In this document: positions 1 through 5,632 of the stretch, one piece after another
How the letters are laid out: each line of letters begins with the position of its first letter
Numbering within the stretch: position 1 is the stretch's first letter
Origin: an uncultured Blautia sp.
Lineage (GTDB): Bacteria > Bacillota > Clostridia > Lachnospirales > Lachnospiraceae
Length of the DNA: 13,545 nt
Direction: 5' to 3'
Assembly: GCA_938028845.1 (NCBI GenBank)
Contig: CALIZJ010000211.1
Coordinates: 1-13,545 of the forward strand
The notes under the pieces: model-generated
The model's input: the letters and a program-made list of their open reading frames with translations, nothing else
Database searches by the model: none
What the model was told of the DNA's origin: nothing
Made by a program: the position numbers and the translations under genes

Positions 1-1546
1 CCGGATCGTCTCCTGCCATATCATTTTTCGCATGATCTCCGGCTACGATCATAAATGGAGCCAGCACAACCTTAGAAGGTGCATATTCCTTTACCATCCG
101 CATCAGGCTTTCCATGGAGGGATATGCCTCTACGGTACCAAGGAAAATATTCTTGTATCCCTTATCTTTAAAAGTATAATCCAGTGCAGCGTAAATGGAA
201 TTTGCATAGTGGGTAGTTCCATGCCCCATAAGTACCAGCACCTGATCCTCTGTAAGCCCTGAAAATTCCTCCGCTACCGCCTTTATCACCGCCAGATTAT
301 CTTCTGCACTAGTAAGAAGGGGATCCCCGAAAGAGATGGAATGAAAATCCTCACGATAGGCAAGCACATCCTCCTTCATCAGGTCGTTTTCAATACCATT
401 GATCACATGAGTAGGCTGTACCAATACATCGGTAACACCGTCCTTTTTCATTTGCTCCATAGCTTCCCGGACGGTAAAGACATGGACATTATCCCTGGTT
501 TTCAGCTTTTTAATGATCATTTTACTAGTCCAGGCACGGTAAAGGGTATAATCAGGAAAAGCGTTCTCCATGTCTTTCTCAATAGCGTCTATAGTTACCT
601 TTCTGGTGTCATTGTGACTGGTTCCAAAGCTAACGGCCAGAATGGCTTTTTTCGTTTCTGCTGTCACTGCTTTCTTTCCTCCATAATGTGTATTTAATTT
701 AATTCCTTCGATATACTGCTCCAAAGTCCCAAGATTTCTCGGAATCTCCAAGGATGCTTTCAAAATTCCCTTTCTGCACAAACTTTCAAAAAGTTCCAGC
801 ACAGCCGGAGGCTCCAGATTCGTCTGCTTAAGGATTCTTTTATTAGAAAAGACCTGGCTGGGAGAACCGTGCAGAAGTACCTTTCCTTCATGAAAAAGGA
901 CTACCTCGTCCGCCCATTCATAAGCATAATTTACGTCATGTGTAGCCATAAGGACAGTGATTCCCGCCTCTGTCATCTGATTTACAATCTGATTGACCAT
1001 AATGGTATGCTTAGGGTCTAAGGCAGCCGCCGGCTCATCCAGGATAATGATATCCGGATGCATCACCAAAATGTCGGCAATGGAAACCTGCTTTTTCTGC
1101 CCCCCGCTTAAAGCATGGGCAGGTTTATGGCGAAAAGGTGTGATCTCCAAATAATCAATTACCTTTTCCACCTCTTCCCTGGCCTTTTCGGGAGTTACGC
1201 CCAGATTTAAAATTCCAAAGGAAATCTCCTGATATACGCTGGCGCAGAAAAGCTGATTATCCGGATCCTGGAAGACGATTCCCACCTTACTTCTTAAGTC
1301 CAAAAGACTTTTTTTGTCATAGCGGTATGCCTCTCCTTTAAAATACAACTGTCCTTTCTGAGGCTTTAAAATACCTGTGCAGCAAAGAAAAAAGGTGGAT
1401 TTTCCGCTGCCGTTTGCTCCCATGAACGCCACTTTCTGGCCTCTTTTAATTTCCAGGGACAGGCCATTTAAAGAATGGCTGTTGTCATCGTCATAGGAAT
1501 AATACAGATCATCTGCCTTTAAAATGATATCATTTTTTTCATTCAT
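1..1546 (-). CDS. cbiO: Fusion of cobalt ECF transporter ATPase CbiO with cobaltochelatase CbiK (3' end outside window)
   Basis: One frame runs without a stop from ATG at 1546 to the window edge (515 visible residues). Residues 1 to about 275 are an ABC ATPase of the energy-coupling-factor cobalt importer: Walker A GANGSGKST (43-51), Q-loop Q93, signature LSGGQ (146-150), Walker B IIILDEP (166-172), H-loop H203. After a short linker, residues from about 294 match sirohydrochlorin cobaltochelatase CbiK, which inserts Co2+ into sirohydrochlorin: it opens KKAILAVSFGTS, and both expected active-site histidines are present, H442 in MGHGTTH and H505 in AGDHA. Roughly 40 C-terminal residues of CbiK should lie beyond the edge. 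The ATG overlaps the cbiQ stop by 4 nt (ATGA), so translation is probably coupled. I checked that the frame is continuous across the junction near 665-720. An internal GGAGG and GTG at 665-682 may also give a separate CbiK. Domain calls are firm; whether the fusion is one polypeptide in vivo is inference. Confidence 0.9.
   Translation of the reverse strand, partial: MNEKNDIILKADDLYYSYDDDNSHSLNGLSLEIKRGQKVAFMGANGSGKSTFFLCCTGILKPQKGQLYFKGEAYRYDKKSLLDLRSKVGIVFQDPDNQLFCASVYQEISFGILNLGVTPEKAREEVEKVIDYLEITPFRHKPAHALSGGQKKQVSIADILVMHPDIIILDEPAAALDPKHTIMVNQIVNQMTEAGITVLMATHDVNYAYEWADEVVLFHEGKVLLHGSPSQVFSNKRILKQTNLEPPAVLELFESLCRKGILKASLEIPRNLGTLEQYIEGIKLNTHYGGKKAVTAETKKAILAVSFGTSHNDTRKVTIDAIEKDMENAFPDYTLYRAWTSKMIIKKLKTRDNVHVFTVREAMEQMKKDGVTDVLVQPTHVINGIENDLMKEDVLAYREDFHSISFGDPLLTSAEDNLAVIKAVAEEFSGLTEDQVLVLMGHGTTHYANSIYAALDYTFKDKGYKNIFLGTVEAYPSMESLMRMVKEYAPSKVVLAPFMIVAGDHAKNDMAGDDP
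665..682 (-). promoter_or_regulatory. Possible internal ribosome binding site and GTG start for CbiK
   Basis: Inside the fused frame, GGAGG (678-682) stands 10 nt before an in-frame GTG (665-667), exactly where CbiK homology begins about seven codons later. A free CbiK from this GTG would have its histidines at residues 149 and 212, close to 145 and 207 in the Salmonella enzyme. The spacer is slightly long. The codons could equally just be linker (Gly-Gly-Lys-Lys). Confidence 0.45.
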
Positions 1547-2319
1547 ATGTAAAATTTCCTCCATAGGGCAAAGAGTAAAAGGGCCGTATCAAACAGAACA
1601 ATCCCTGCGATTACTTTTTTCCTGGGGGGACGGCTTTCCGACAAAACCTGGATCCGTCCATCATAACACCTGGCCTCCATAGCGTCATAAAGCTTATTTG
1701 AGCGGGAAACAGCCCGGATCATCAGTACCGAGCCCAATAATCCAAAGGATCTGAGCGATGTTTTGTAATCCTTGTTTCCCAGACGGCAGTTCTGTGCAGT
1801 AGAGATGGCGGAAGCCGTATCCAAAAGTATGAAAATAAACCGGTAAATCAGCAGCATCAGTTCAATAAGAAGCCCAGGGCAATGAATTCGCCGCAGTACC
1901 TCCAGAATATCCGGCACTGGTGTGGTAAATGATAAAAAATACAGGCAGGATACTGCTCCCAGCGCAGTAAGGATCAGCTGCACCGCATAAAGAAAAGCGT
2001 CCGTGCTGGCGGTAAGATACCAGCTTCCTATAGGAATGGCAAACAGATCCAGGGGTGCCTTCCTGATATTGAACATAATAGCGATGGTGCTCAAAAATAA
2101 AAATGCCAGCGGCAGGATAAGAAACCGGAGATAGCGCACAATGGGAACTCCCCCCTTCCATACGGAGAGAATTCCCATTGCCGCTAACACGATACATGCC
2201 ACCTCAATGGAACGGCTTCCCACACAAATACACAGTGTAAGCACTGAAAAGGCAAACTTTTCACCAGCATTTTCATAACGAAGTTTTGAATGATAACACA
2301 GCTTGTCTATGGTGATCAC
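1543..2319 (-). CDS. cbiQ: Cobalt ECF transporter transmembrane subunit CbiQ
   Basis: Scaffold T-component (258 aa) that couples the CbiO ATPase to the CbiM substrate-binding subunit in the cobalt ECF importer of the cytoplasmic membrane. Hydrophobic spans are visible at about 22-50, 65-83, 107-131 and 150-170, with a last one at about 236-253. The cytoplasmic coupling segment is AMEARCYDG (213-221), the family's Ala-x-x-x-Arg-x-x-x-Gly signature, which contacts the ATPase. The length is normal for CbiQ. The start is GTG at 2317-2319, chosen because AAGGAG lies 6 nt upstream and the sequence from there begins in the usual CbiQ way with a short polar N-terminus. It lies 31 nt after cbiN and overlaps the next gene by 4 nt. 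Confidence 0.93.
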   Translation of the reverse strand: MITIDKLCYHSKLRYENAGEKFAFSVLTLCICVGSRSIEVACIVLAAMGILSVWKGGVPIVRYLRFLILPLAFLFLSTIAIMFNIRKAPLDLFAIPIGSWYLTASTDAFLYAVQLILTALGAVSCLYFLSFTTPVPDILEVLRRIHCPGLLIELMLLIYRFIFILLDTASAISTAQNCRLGNKDYKTSLRSFGLLGSVLMIRAVSRSNKLYDAMEARCYDGRIQVLSESRPPRKKVIAGIVLFDTALLLFALWRKFYI

Positions 2320-2350
2320 GGGGAACTCCTTCCTAACTGTAAATTCTGGC

Positions 2351-2674
2351 CTAGCTGGCTGTATTTTCCTGATTTTCTTTCTGATTCATCCATTTTCTGC
2401 GTTCTACGAACCGGCCCATGATAAATGCGATAATCCCTACGCCAATGCCAGTCTGGATACAGAAGAAAAGGCTTTCCACTTCTCCTGGAAGTTCTCCGCC
2501 AATGAGCGTTTCCAGCACAGGTGCAGCCCAGGGCTCATAAGAAGAATCCACCTCTTCCACCACCTGGCTTCCTGCGTCATCGGAACCTCCAAACTCCGCA
2601 TCCTTTAAGGCAAAGAGCGGAACCAAGGCAATCAAAACCACCAGAAAGATTCCTAAAATTACTTTCTTTTTCAT
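2351..2674 (-). CDS. cbiN: Cobalt ECF transporter auxiliary subunit CbiN
   Basis: Small integral membrane protein (107 aa) that works with CbiM to load cobalt into the importer. It has the CbiN topology: a first membrane helix at about 5-23, an extracytoplasmic loop of about 45 residues carrying FGGSDDAG (28-35), and a second helix at about 67-88 followed by a basic stretch RRK. The loop is the part of CbiN known to contact CbiM. Its ATG lies only 2 nt after the cbiM stop, and its ribosome site AAGGAGG is made by the last codons of cbiM, so the two are probably co-translated. Confidence 0.93.
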   Translation of the reverse strand: MKKKVILGIFLVVLIALVPLFALKDAEFGGSDDAGSQVVEEVDSSYEPWAAPVLETLIGGELPGEVESLFFCIQTGIGVGIIAFIMGRFVERRKWMNQKENQENTAS

Positions 2675-2676
2675 GA

Positions 2677-3423
2677 TTATTTCGCCTCCTTCATAAAGCC
2701 AATGGCTCTAAGTTCAGGTTTTGCATAAGTCTCCATTCCCATAACGATCAGAACCGTAAGGATTCCCTCGATAACAGCCAAAGGAATCTGGGTTGGCGCA
2801 AAAACTGCCAAAAATTTTACCAAAGCGCCGCCTATGGTAGTATCTGCATGATGGGCAATCGCCATCTGAAATGCTGTCACACAGTAGGTAAACAAATCTC
2901 CTGCGGCAGCGGCAAGAAAAATACCAACACGTTTATTCATTCCGCTCTTTTTGCAGAGAGTATAGATTCCCCAGGATACAAAAGGCCCGGCAATGGCCAT
3001 GGAAAAGGTATTCGCACCGATCGTCGTCAGACCTCCATGACCTAAAAGAAGAGCCTGGAATAAAAGAACGATCAATCCCAAAATAGAAACAGCAGAAGGA
3101 CCAAACAAAATAGCGCCCAGCCCTGTCCCTGTCATATGGGAACAGCTTCCTGTAACAGAAGGAATTTTTAAGGAAGAAATCACAAAGATAAATGCGCCGG
3201 ACATAGCCAGCAGCGTAATCAAATTTCTGTGCTCCCGTAAGGTTTTATTAATCGAGAAAAATCCTGCGGCTATAAAGGGAATGCATAAAATTCCCCAGGC
3301 TATACAGAATCCTCCTGGAAGATAGCCTTCCATGATGTGCATGGCACTGACGCTCTGTGAAATACCCAAAATAAGGGAAAAAACTGTTGTCAGAACCAGA
3401 ATACGTTTTTGATGTTTACTCAT
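2677..3423 (-). CDS. cbiM: Cobalt ECF transporter substrate-binding subunit CbiM
   Basis: S-component that binds Co2+ (248 aa). Residues 1-27 are a signal peptide (basic MSKHQKR, hydrophobic core, SVSA), predicted to be cleaved before M28. The mature protein would begin MHIMEGYLP, the CbiM/NikM hallmark in which the new N-terminal Met and the His at position 2 (H29 of the precursor) bind the metal. H96 in GSCSHMTGTG is the likely further ligand, by family knowledge. Six or more hydrophobic spans follow. The ribosome site AAAGGAG sits 7-8 nt before the ATG. It is the first gene of the cbiMNQ-O/K operon, behind a cobalamin riboswitch and terminator, so cobalt uptake should fall when cobalamin is plentiful. 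Cobalt rather than nickel specificity is inferred from CbiN, the CbiK domain and the riboswitch. Confidence 0.95.
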   Translation of the reverse strand: MSKHQKRILVLTTVFSLILGISQSVSAMHIMEGYLPGGFCIAWGILCIPFIAAGFFSINKTLREHRNLITLLAMSGAFIFVISSLKIPSVTGSCSHMTGTGLGAILFGPSAVSILGLIVLLFQALLLGHGGLTTIGANTFSMAIAGPFVSWGIYTLCKKSGMNKRVGIFLAAAAGDLFTYCVTAFQMAIAHHADTTIGGALVKFLAVFAPTQIPLAVIEGILTVLIVMGMETYAKPELRAIGFMKEAK

Positions 3424-3444
3424 TTTCTTCTCCTTTCTGATGAT

Positions 3445-3484
3445 AAAAAATAATAAAAATGCCTGCTGGGCATTCCCGACAGGC
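3445..3484 (-). terminator. Intrinsic terminator of the cobalamin riboswitch
   Basis: On the minus strand GCCTG-tc-GGG pairs with CCC-ag-CAGGC (3461-3484), followed at once by a T-rich run (ATTTTTATTATTTTTT, ending about 3445), about 22 nt before the cbiM ATG. It is placed as the expression platform of the riboswitch: ligand-bound RNA should terminate here. Confidence 0.8.
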
Positions 3485-3581
3485 GATCAGAAGAACAAGA
3501 GGTATAGCGAAGCAGAATTGAAGCGCTATGAGCCAACCTGTTCTACACAAGGCCATCGTTCGTAACCTGTGTAAATTTCAT

Positions 3582-3760
3582 GCACAAGGCAGGTCTTCTG
3601 ACTTGGGTATCCACGCCGTATTTTAGCCTTCCCGGAATTTTTCCCAGTGACCTGAATCCGATAGATCCTTAAAAATACGGTTCCTCCCTTACAGCGGCGT
3701 GACCGTGTGAGCTTTTCACTCAGCTTCCCTATTCTCCCGCAATATCTACAGGCACCTTTG
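3582..3760 (-). ncRNA. Cobalamin riboswitch aptamer
   Basis: Read on the minus strand, the leader has the cobalamin-riboswitch landmarks in order: AAAGGTGCC (P1/P2 start), GCGGGAGAATAGGGAAGC, the core CACGCCGCTGTAAGGGAGGAA, CACTGGGAAA...CCGGGAAGGC, and finally AAGTCAGAAGACCTGCC at the 3' side. It lies between the promoter and cbiM. The family binds adenosyl- or methylcobalamin and usually switches the downstream genes off; which form is bound cannot be told here. About 97 nt separate the aptamer from the terminator, longer than needed, and may hold the antiterminator. Confidence 0.93.
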
Positions 3761-3780
3761 TACATTCAATTCTGGAGTTT

Positions 3781-3808
3781 ATTGTAACATATCCTGAATC
3801 TTTGTCAA
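3781..3808 (-). promoter_or_regulatory. Promoter of the cbiMNQ-O/K operon
   Basis: Minus strand TTGACA (3803-3808), 16-nt spacer, TACAAT (3781-3786), preceded by TGT as in an extended -10. The predicted start at about 3774 falls just before the riboswitch aptamer, which fits. Confidence 0.8.
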
Positions 3809-3864
3809 TTCTATATTCATGAAAACCTAAGAGTTTAGGAGGGATTTTAATAGTCCCGACTTAC

Positions 3865-3957
3865 TTTTCAGCTTTAATACCTATACCCCTATGGTCTTTT
3901 CCCTTCAAAAAATGATTTTTAGAGAACATAAATGGAATTCTTTAAAAGAGCTGAAAA
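3865..3957. repeat. Widely spaced inverted repeat in the cbiM / methyltransferase intergenic region
   Basis: TTTTCAGCT (3865-3873) is repeated inverted as AGCTGAAAA (3949-3957), with AT-rich TTAA next to each arm. It sits in the 232-bp AT-rich stretch between the divergent cbi promoter and the methyltransferase gene. It could be a regulator site or chance in AT-rich DNA. I see no convincing promoter for the plus-strand gene: TTGCAA at 3980-3985 with TATGCA or CATAAT near 4003-4012 is weak. Confidence 0.3.
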
Positions 3958-4040
3958 TATTTCGGGTTTTCTAAAAAAATTGCAAAATAGCTTCTCTAAA
4001 TTTATGCATAATTGAAAAAAACGGGAGGTTACCGATAGAT

Positions 4041-5084
4041 ATGAACAGTATGGAACGTATGACAAAGTGTCTTCAGCATGAGGAGGCTGACAGAGTGCCG
4101 GTATACCCTGTCCTGGGCGGCTGTGTCAGACATCTGGTGGGCGCTTCTTATGAGGAATGGTCTACAAATGCGGAAGTTTGCGCAAACGGATTTATAAAAG
4201 GACGGGAAGTAACAGGATGTGACTGCATCGTAACTTTGATCGACCTTTCTGTGGAGTGTACCGCATGGGGGCAGGAACTTCAGTTTGAAGAGAAAAACGC
4301 AGCGCATCCCAACTACAAAAGTCAGGTAATAAAAACAGAAGAAGATTATGAAAAAATCAAAAAAGTAGATTATCGTACCTGCGAGCGGATGATGATGCAC
4401 ATTGATGTCTGCAAAAGGCTGGTAGAAGACTCCAAAGGTAAGTATCCCATCATTGCCTTTGTATTTGGCCCGCTGGGAACACTTTCTATGTTAAGGAACC
4501 AGGAGCAGATGTACATGGACTGCATCGAGGAACCAGAATTGGTAAAAGAAGCTGCTGCACAGATCAACGAAACTTTGATGGAATACGCCGAAGCGCTTAT
4601 GGATACGGGTATCCAGGGAATTATGATCGATACTTTATTCTCCTCCGGCTCTATTATGCGTAAAGAAATGTGGGACGATCTGGAAGGAGATCTGGTAGAG
4701 AAATTCGCGGAAAGAGTTCGGGCAAAAAATGGTCTTCTGATGATCCATAACTGCGGAGAAAAGATTTATTTTGACGCACAGATCAAAAGAATGCACCCAG
4801 ATGCTATTTCTTTCCTGTATCCTCCGGCAGACTGCAAAGATTTTGCAGAATGTAAAGAAAAATATGGAAAGCAGACTACCTTGATCGGCGCTGTACAGCC
4901 TACCTCTGTTACCTATTCCACAGACGAACAGTTCGAGGATGAGTGCAAAAAAAATATAGAACTTATGGCAGCAGGCGGCGGCTATGTTCTCGCTACAGGC
5001 TGTGAATATCCTTCCGATACTCCACTGGACCGTGCAGTTCGTATGCGTGAACTTGCTGAAACCTGTGGCGCTTATGGAAAATAA
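4041..5084 (+). CDS. MtaA-like / UroD-family corrinoid methyltransferase
   Basis: A 347-residue protein of the uroporphyrinogen-decarboxylase superfamily (TIM barrel), closer to the methyltransferase branch (MtaA/MtbA/CmuA type) than to true HemE. The evidence is a zinc-thiolate pattern H236-x-C238 (HNCGE) with a third ligand C321 in TGCEYPSDTP, which in MtaA-type enzymes binds Zn and activates a thiol methyl acceptor. The N-terminal RQAGRY of heme decarboxylases is absent; the protein begins RVPVYPVLGG (18-27). Other landmarks are FGPLG (142-146) and GAVQP (283-287). It probably moves a methyl group between a corrinoid protein and an acceptor, but no corrinoid protein or partner methyltransferase gene is adjacent, so substrate and acceptor are unknown. 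Start: ATG at 4041 with GGGAGG 12 nt upstream (a long spacer); the next ATG at 4050 is further still. The gene is divergent from the cobalt operon. It is the only protein gene on the plus strand. Confidence 0.85.
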   Translation: MNSMERMTKCLQHEEADRVPVYPVLGGCVRHLVGASYEEWSTNAEVCANGFIKGREVTGCDCIVTLIDLSVECTAWGQELQFEEKNAAHPNYKSQVIKTEEDYEKIKKVDYRTCERMMMHIDVCKRLVEDSKGKYPIIAFVFGPLGTLSMLRNQEQMYMDCIEEPELVKEAAAQINETLMEYAEALMDTGIQGIMIDTLFSSGSIMRKEMWDDLEGDLVEKFAERVRAKNGLLMIHNCGEKIYFDAQIKRMHPDAISFLYPPADCKDFAECKEKYGKQTTLIGAVQPTSVTYSTDEQFEDECKKNIELMAAGGGYVLATGCEYPSDTPLDRAVRMRELAETCGAYGK

Positions 5085-5125
5085 AAATATTAAATCATTG
5101 TTTTAAGTCTAAAATTCAGAAACTC

Positions 5126-5225
5126 AGGCGAATGTTTGTCAGTCTGTTTAACTTCATCCCCCCAGCAGCCAGGGCAGAGATCCTGACTGCCGGGTAAGGT
5201 TTTCCTAAGATATTCGCCTTTTTTT
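5126..5225 (+). ncRNA. Structured element of unknown type ending in a U-tract (small RNA or large terminator)
   Basis: AGGCGAAT (5126-5133) pairs with ATTCGCCT (5212-5219), extendable with wobbles to about 12 bp, and is followed by a run of T to 5225. Inside, GTCAG (5138-5142) can pair with CTGAC (5183-5187), TCTG with CAGA (5174-5177 region), and CCC with GGG at the tip. The whole 94-nt stretch could therefore fold as a branched rod. It begins 42 nt after the methyltransferase stop, so the minimum reading is its transcription terminator. The interior is much longer than a terminator needs. I could not match it to a known RNA family. Confidence 0.5.
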
Positions 5226-5275
5226 AAACATCTTGAAAAATTCGAAAAATTTTTTCAAAAAAATCAAAAAAACAT

Positions 5276-5304
5276 TTGACAAATCCTCCCATATACTGTA
5301 GAAT
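5276..5304 (+). promoter_or_regulatory. Promoter of tRNA-Gly
   Basis: TTGACA (5276-5281), exactly 17-nt spacer, TAGAAT (5299-5304); the tRNA begins 47 nt later. An A/T-rich stretch with phased A and T runs lies directly upstream (5230-5275) and may act as an UP element. Confidence 0.85.
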
Positions 5305-5351
5305 AACATTTGTCGCTAGGGAATACATCCTAACGAAAAGAAAGTTCATAT

Positions 5352-5424
5352 GCGATAGTGGCGTAGTTGGTAACGCGCGACCTTGCCAAGGTCGAGACCG
5401 CGGGTTCGAGCCCCGTCTATCGCT
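5352..5424 (+). tRNA. tRNA-Gly, anticodon GCC
   Basis: A full cloverleaf of 73 nt: acceptor GCGATAG/CTATCGC (7 bp), D-arm GCGT/ACGC, anticodon arm CGACC/GGTCG with loop TTGCCAA (anticodon GCC, reads GGC and GGU), 5-nt variable loop, T-arm GCGGG/CCCGT with loop TTCGAGC. The discriminator is U, as is usual for bacterial tRNA-Gly. CCA is not encoded and must be added by the CCA-adding enzyme. It is transcribed alone from its own promoter. Confidence 0.97.
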
Positions 5425-5429
5425 CTTCA

Positions 5430-5457
5430 GACTCTTGCAAATGCAAGAGTCTTTTTT
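5430..5457 (+). terminator. Terminator of tRNA-Gly
   Basis: GACTCTTGC (5430-5438) and GCAAGAGTC (5443-5451) form a perfect 9-bp stem with a 4-nt loop, followed by TTTTTT (5452-5457). It starts 5 nt after the tRNA. Confidence 0.93.
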
Positions 5458-5551
5458 ATTTTTAATACTCTCTTTCTATTCCGCTTTGTCCCTCCCTTTC
5501 TTCGGATATCCATTCCAGCCCTTCTTTTTTTCGGTACATTCCCCCCTATCT
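5458..5551. other. Short spacer between convergent terminators
   Basis: A pyrimidine-rich spacer on the plus strand separates the tRNA terminator from the purH terminator. I see no gene, promoter or repeat in it. Confidence 0.6.
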
Positions 5552-5601
5552 AAAAAACAGGCGTCCCTTTAAGTTTCAGAATCAAAACTTTAGGAGACGC
5601 C
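5552..5601 (-). terminator. Terminator of the purO-purH operon
   Basis: On the minus strand a long imperfect stem, arms 5585-5601 and 5560-5576 (GGCGTC...GACGCC with AAAGTTT/AAACTT inside), is followed by TTTTTT (5552-5557). It lies 31 nt after the purH stop and faces the tRNA terminator. Confidence 0.9.
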
Positions 5602-5632
5602 CTCTCTCATTTATTCTTTTATAAAAATCTCA

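Noticed and set aside
3526..3765. A 79-codon open frame on the minus strand.
   Set aside because: It is made by the cobalamin riboswitch RNA, with no ribosome site and no protein-like composition.
3826..3839. Small hairpin CCTAA-GAGT-TTAGG upstream of the cbi promoter.
   Set aside because: Only 5 bp, AT-rich and with no T-run on either side; too weak to call a terminator or operator.
5165..5195. On the minus strand AGTCAGGATCTCTGCC resembles the 3' end of a cobalamin riboswitch (AGTCAGGAnACCTGCC).
   Set aside because: None of the other cobalamin-aptamer elements (GGTGCC, CCGCNNCTGT, GGGAAGGC) occurs upstream on that strand, and the closing stem with its T-run belongs to the plus strand. Chance or a remnant.
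5145..5200. Possible small SRP RNA (AGCAGCCAGGGCAGA close to AGCAGCCAAGGCAGA).
   Set aside because: The GGAA tetraloop and the 5' GGTCAGGTCC strand of the SRP core are missing; the pairing present does not build helix 8.
5276..5572. A 98-codon open frame on the plus strand.
   Set aside because: It begins inside the tRNA promoter and runs through the tRNA and its terminator; it is a shadow.
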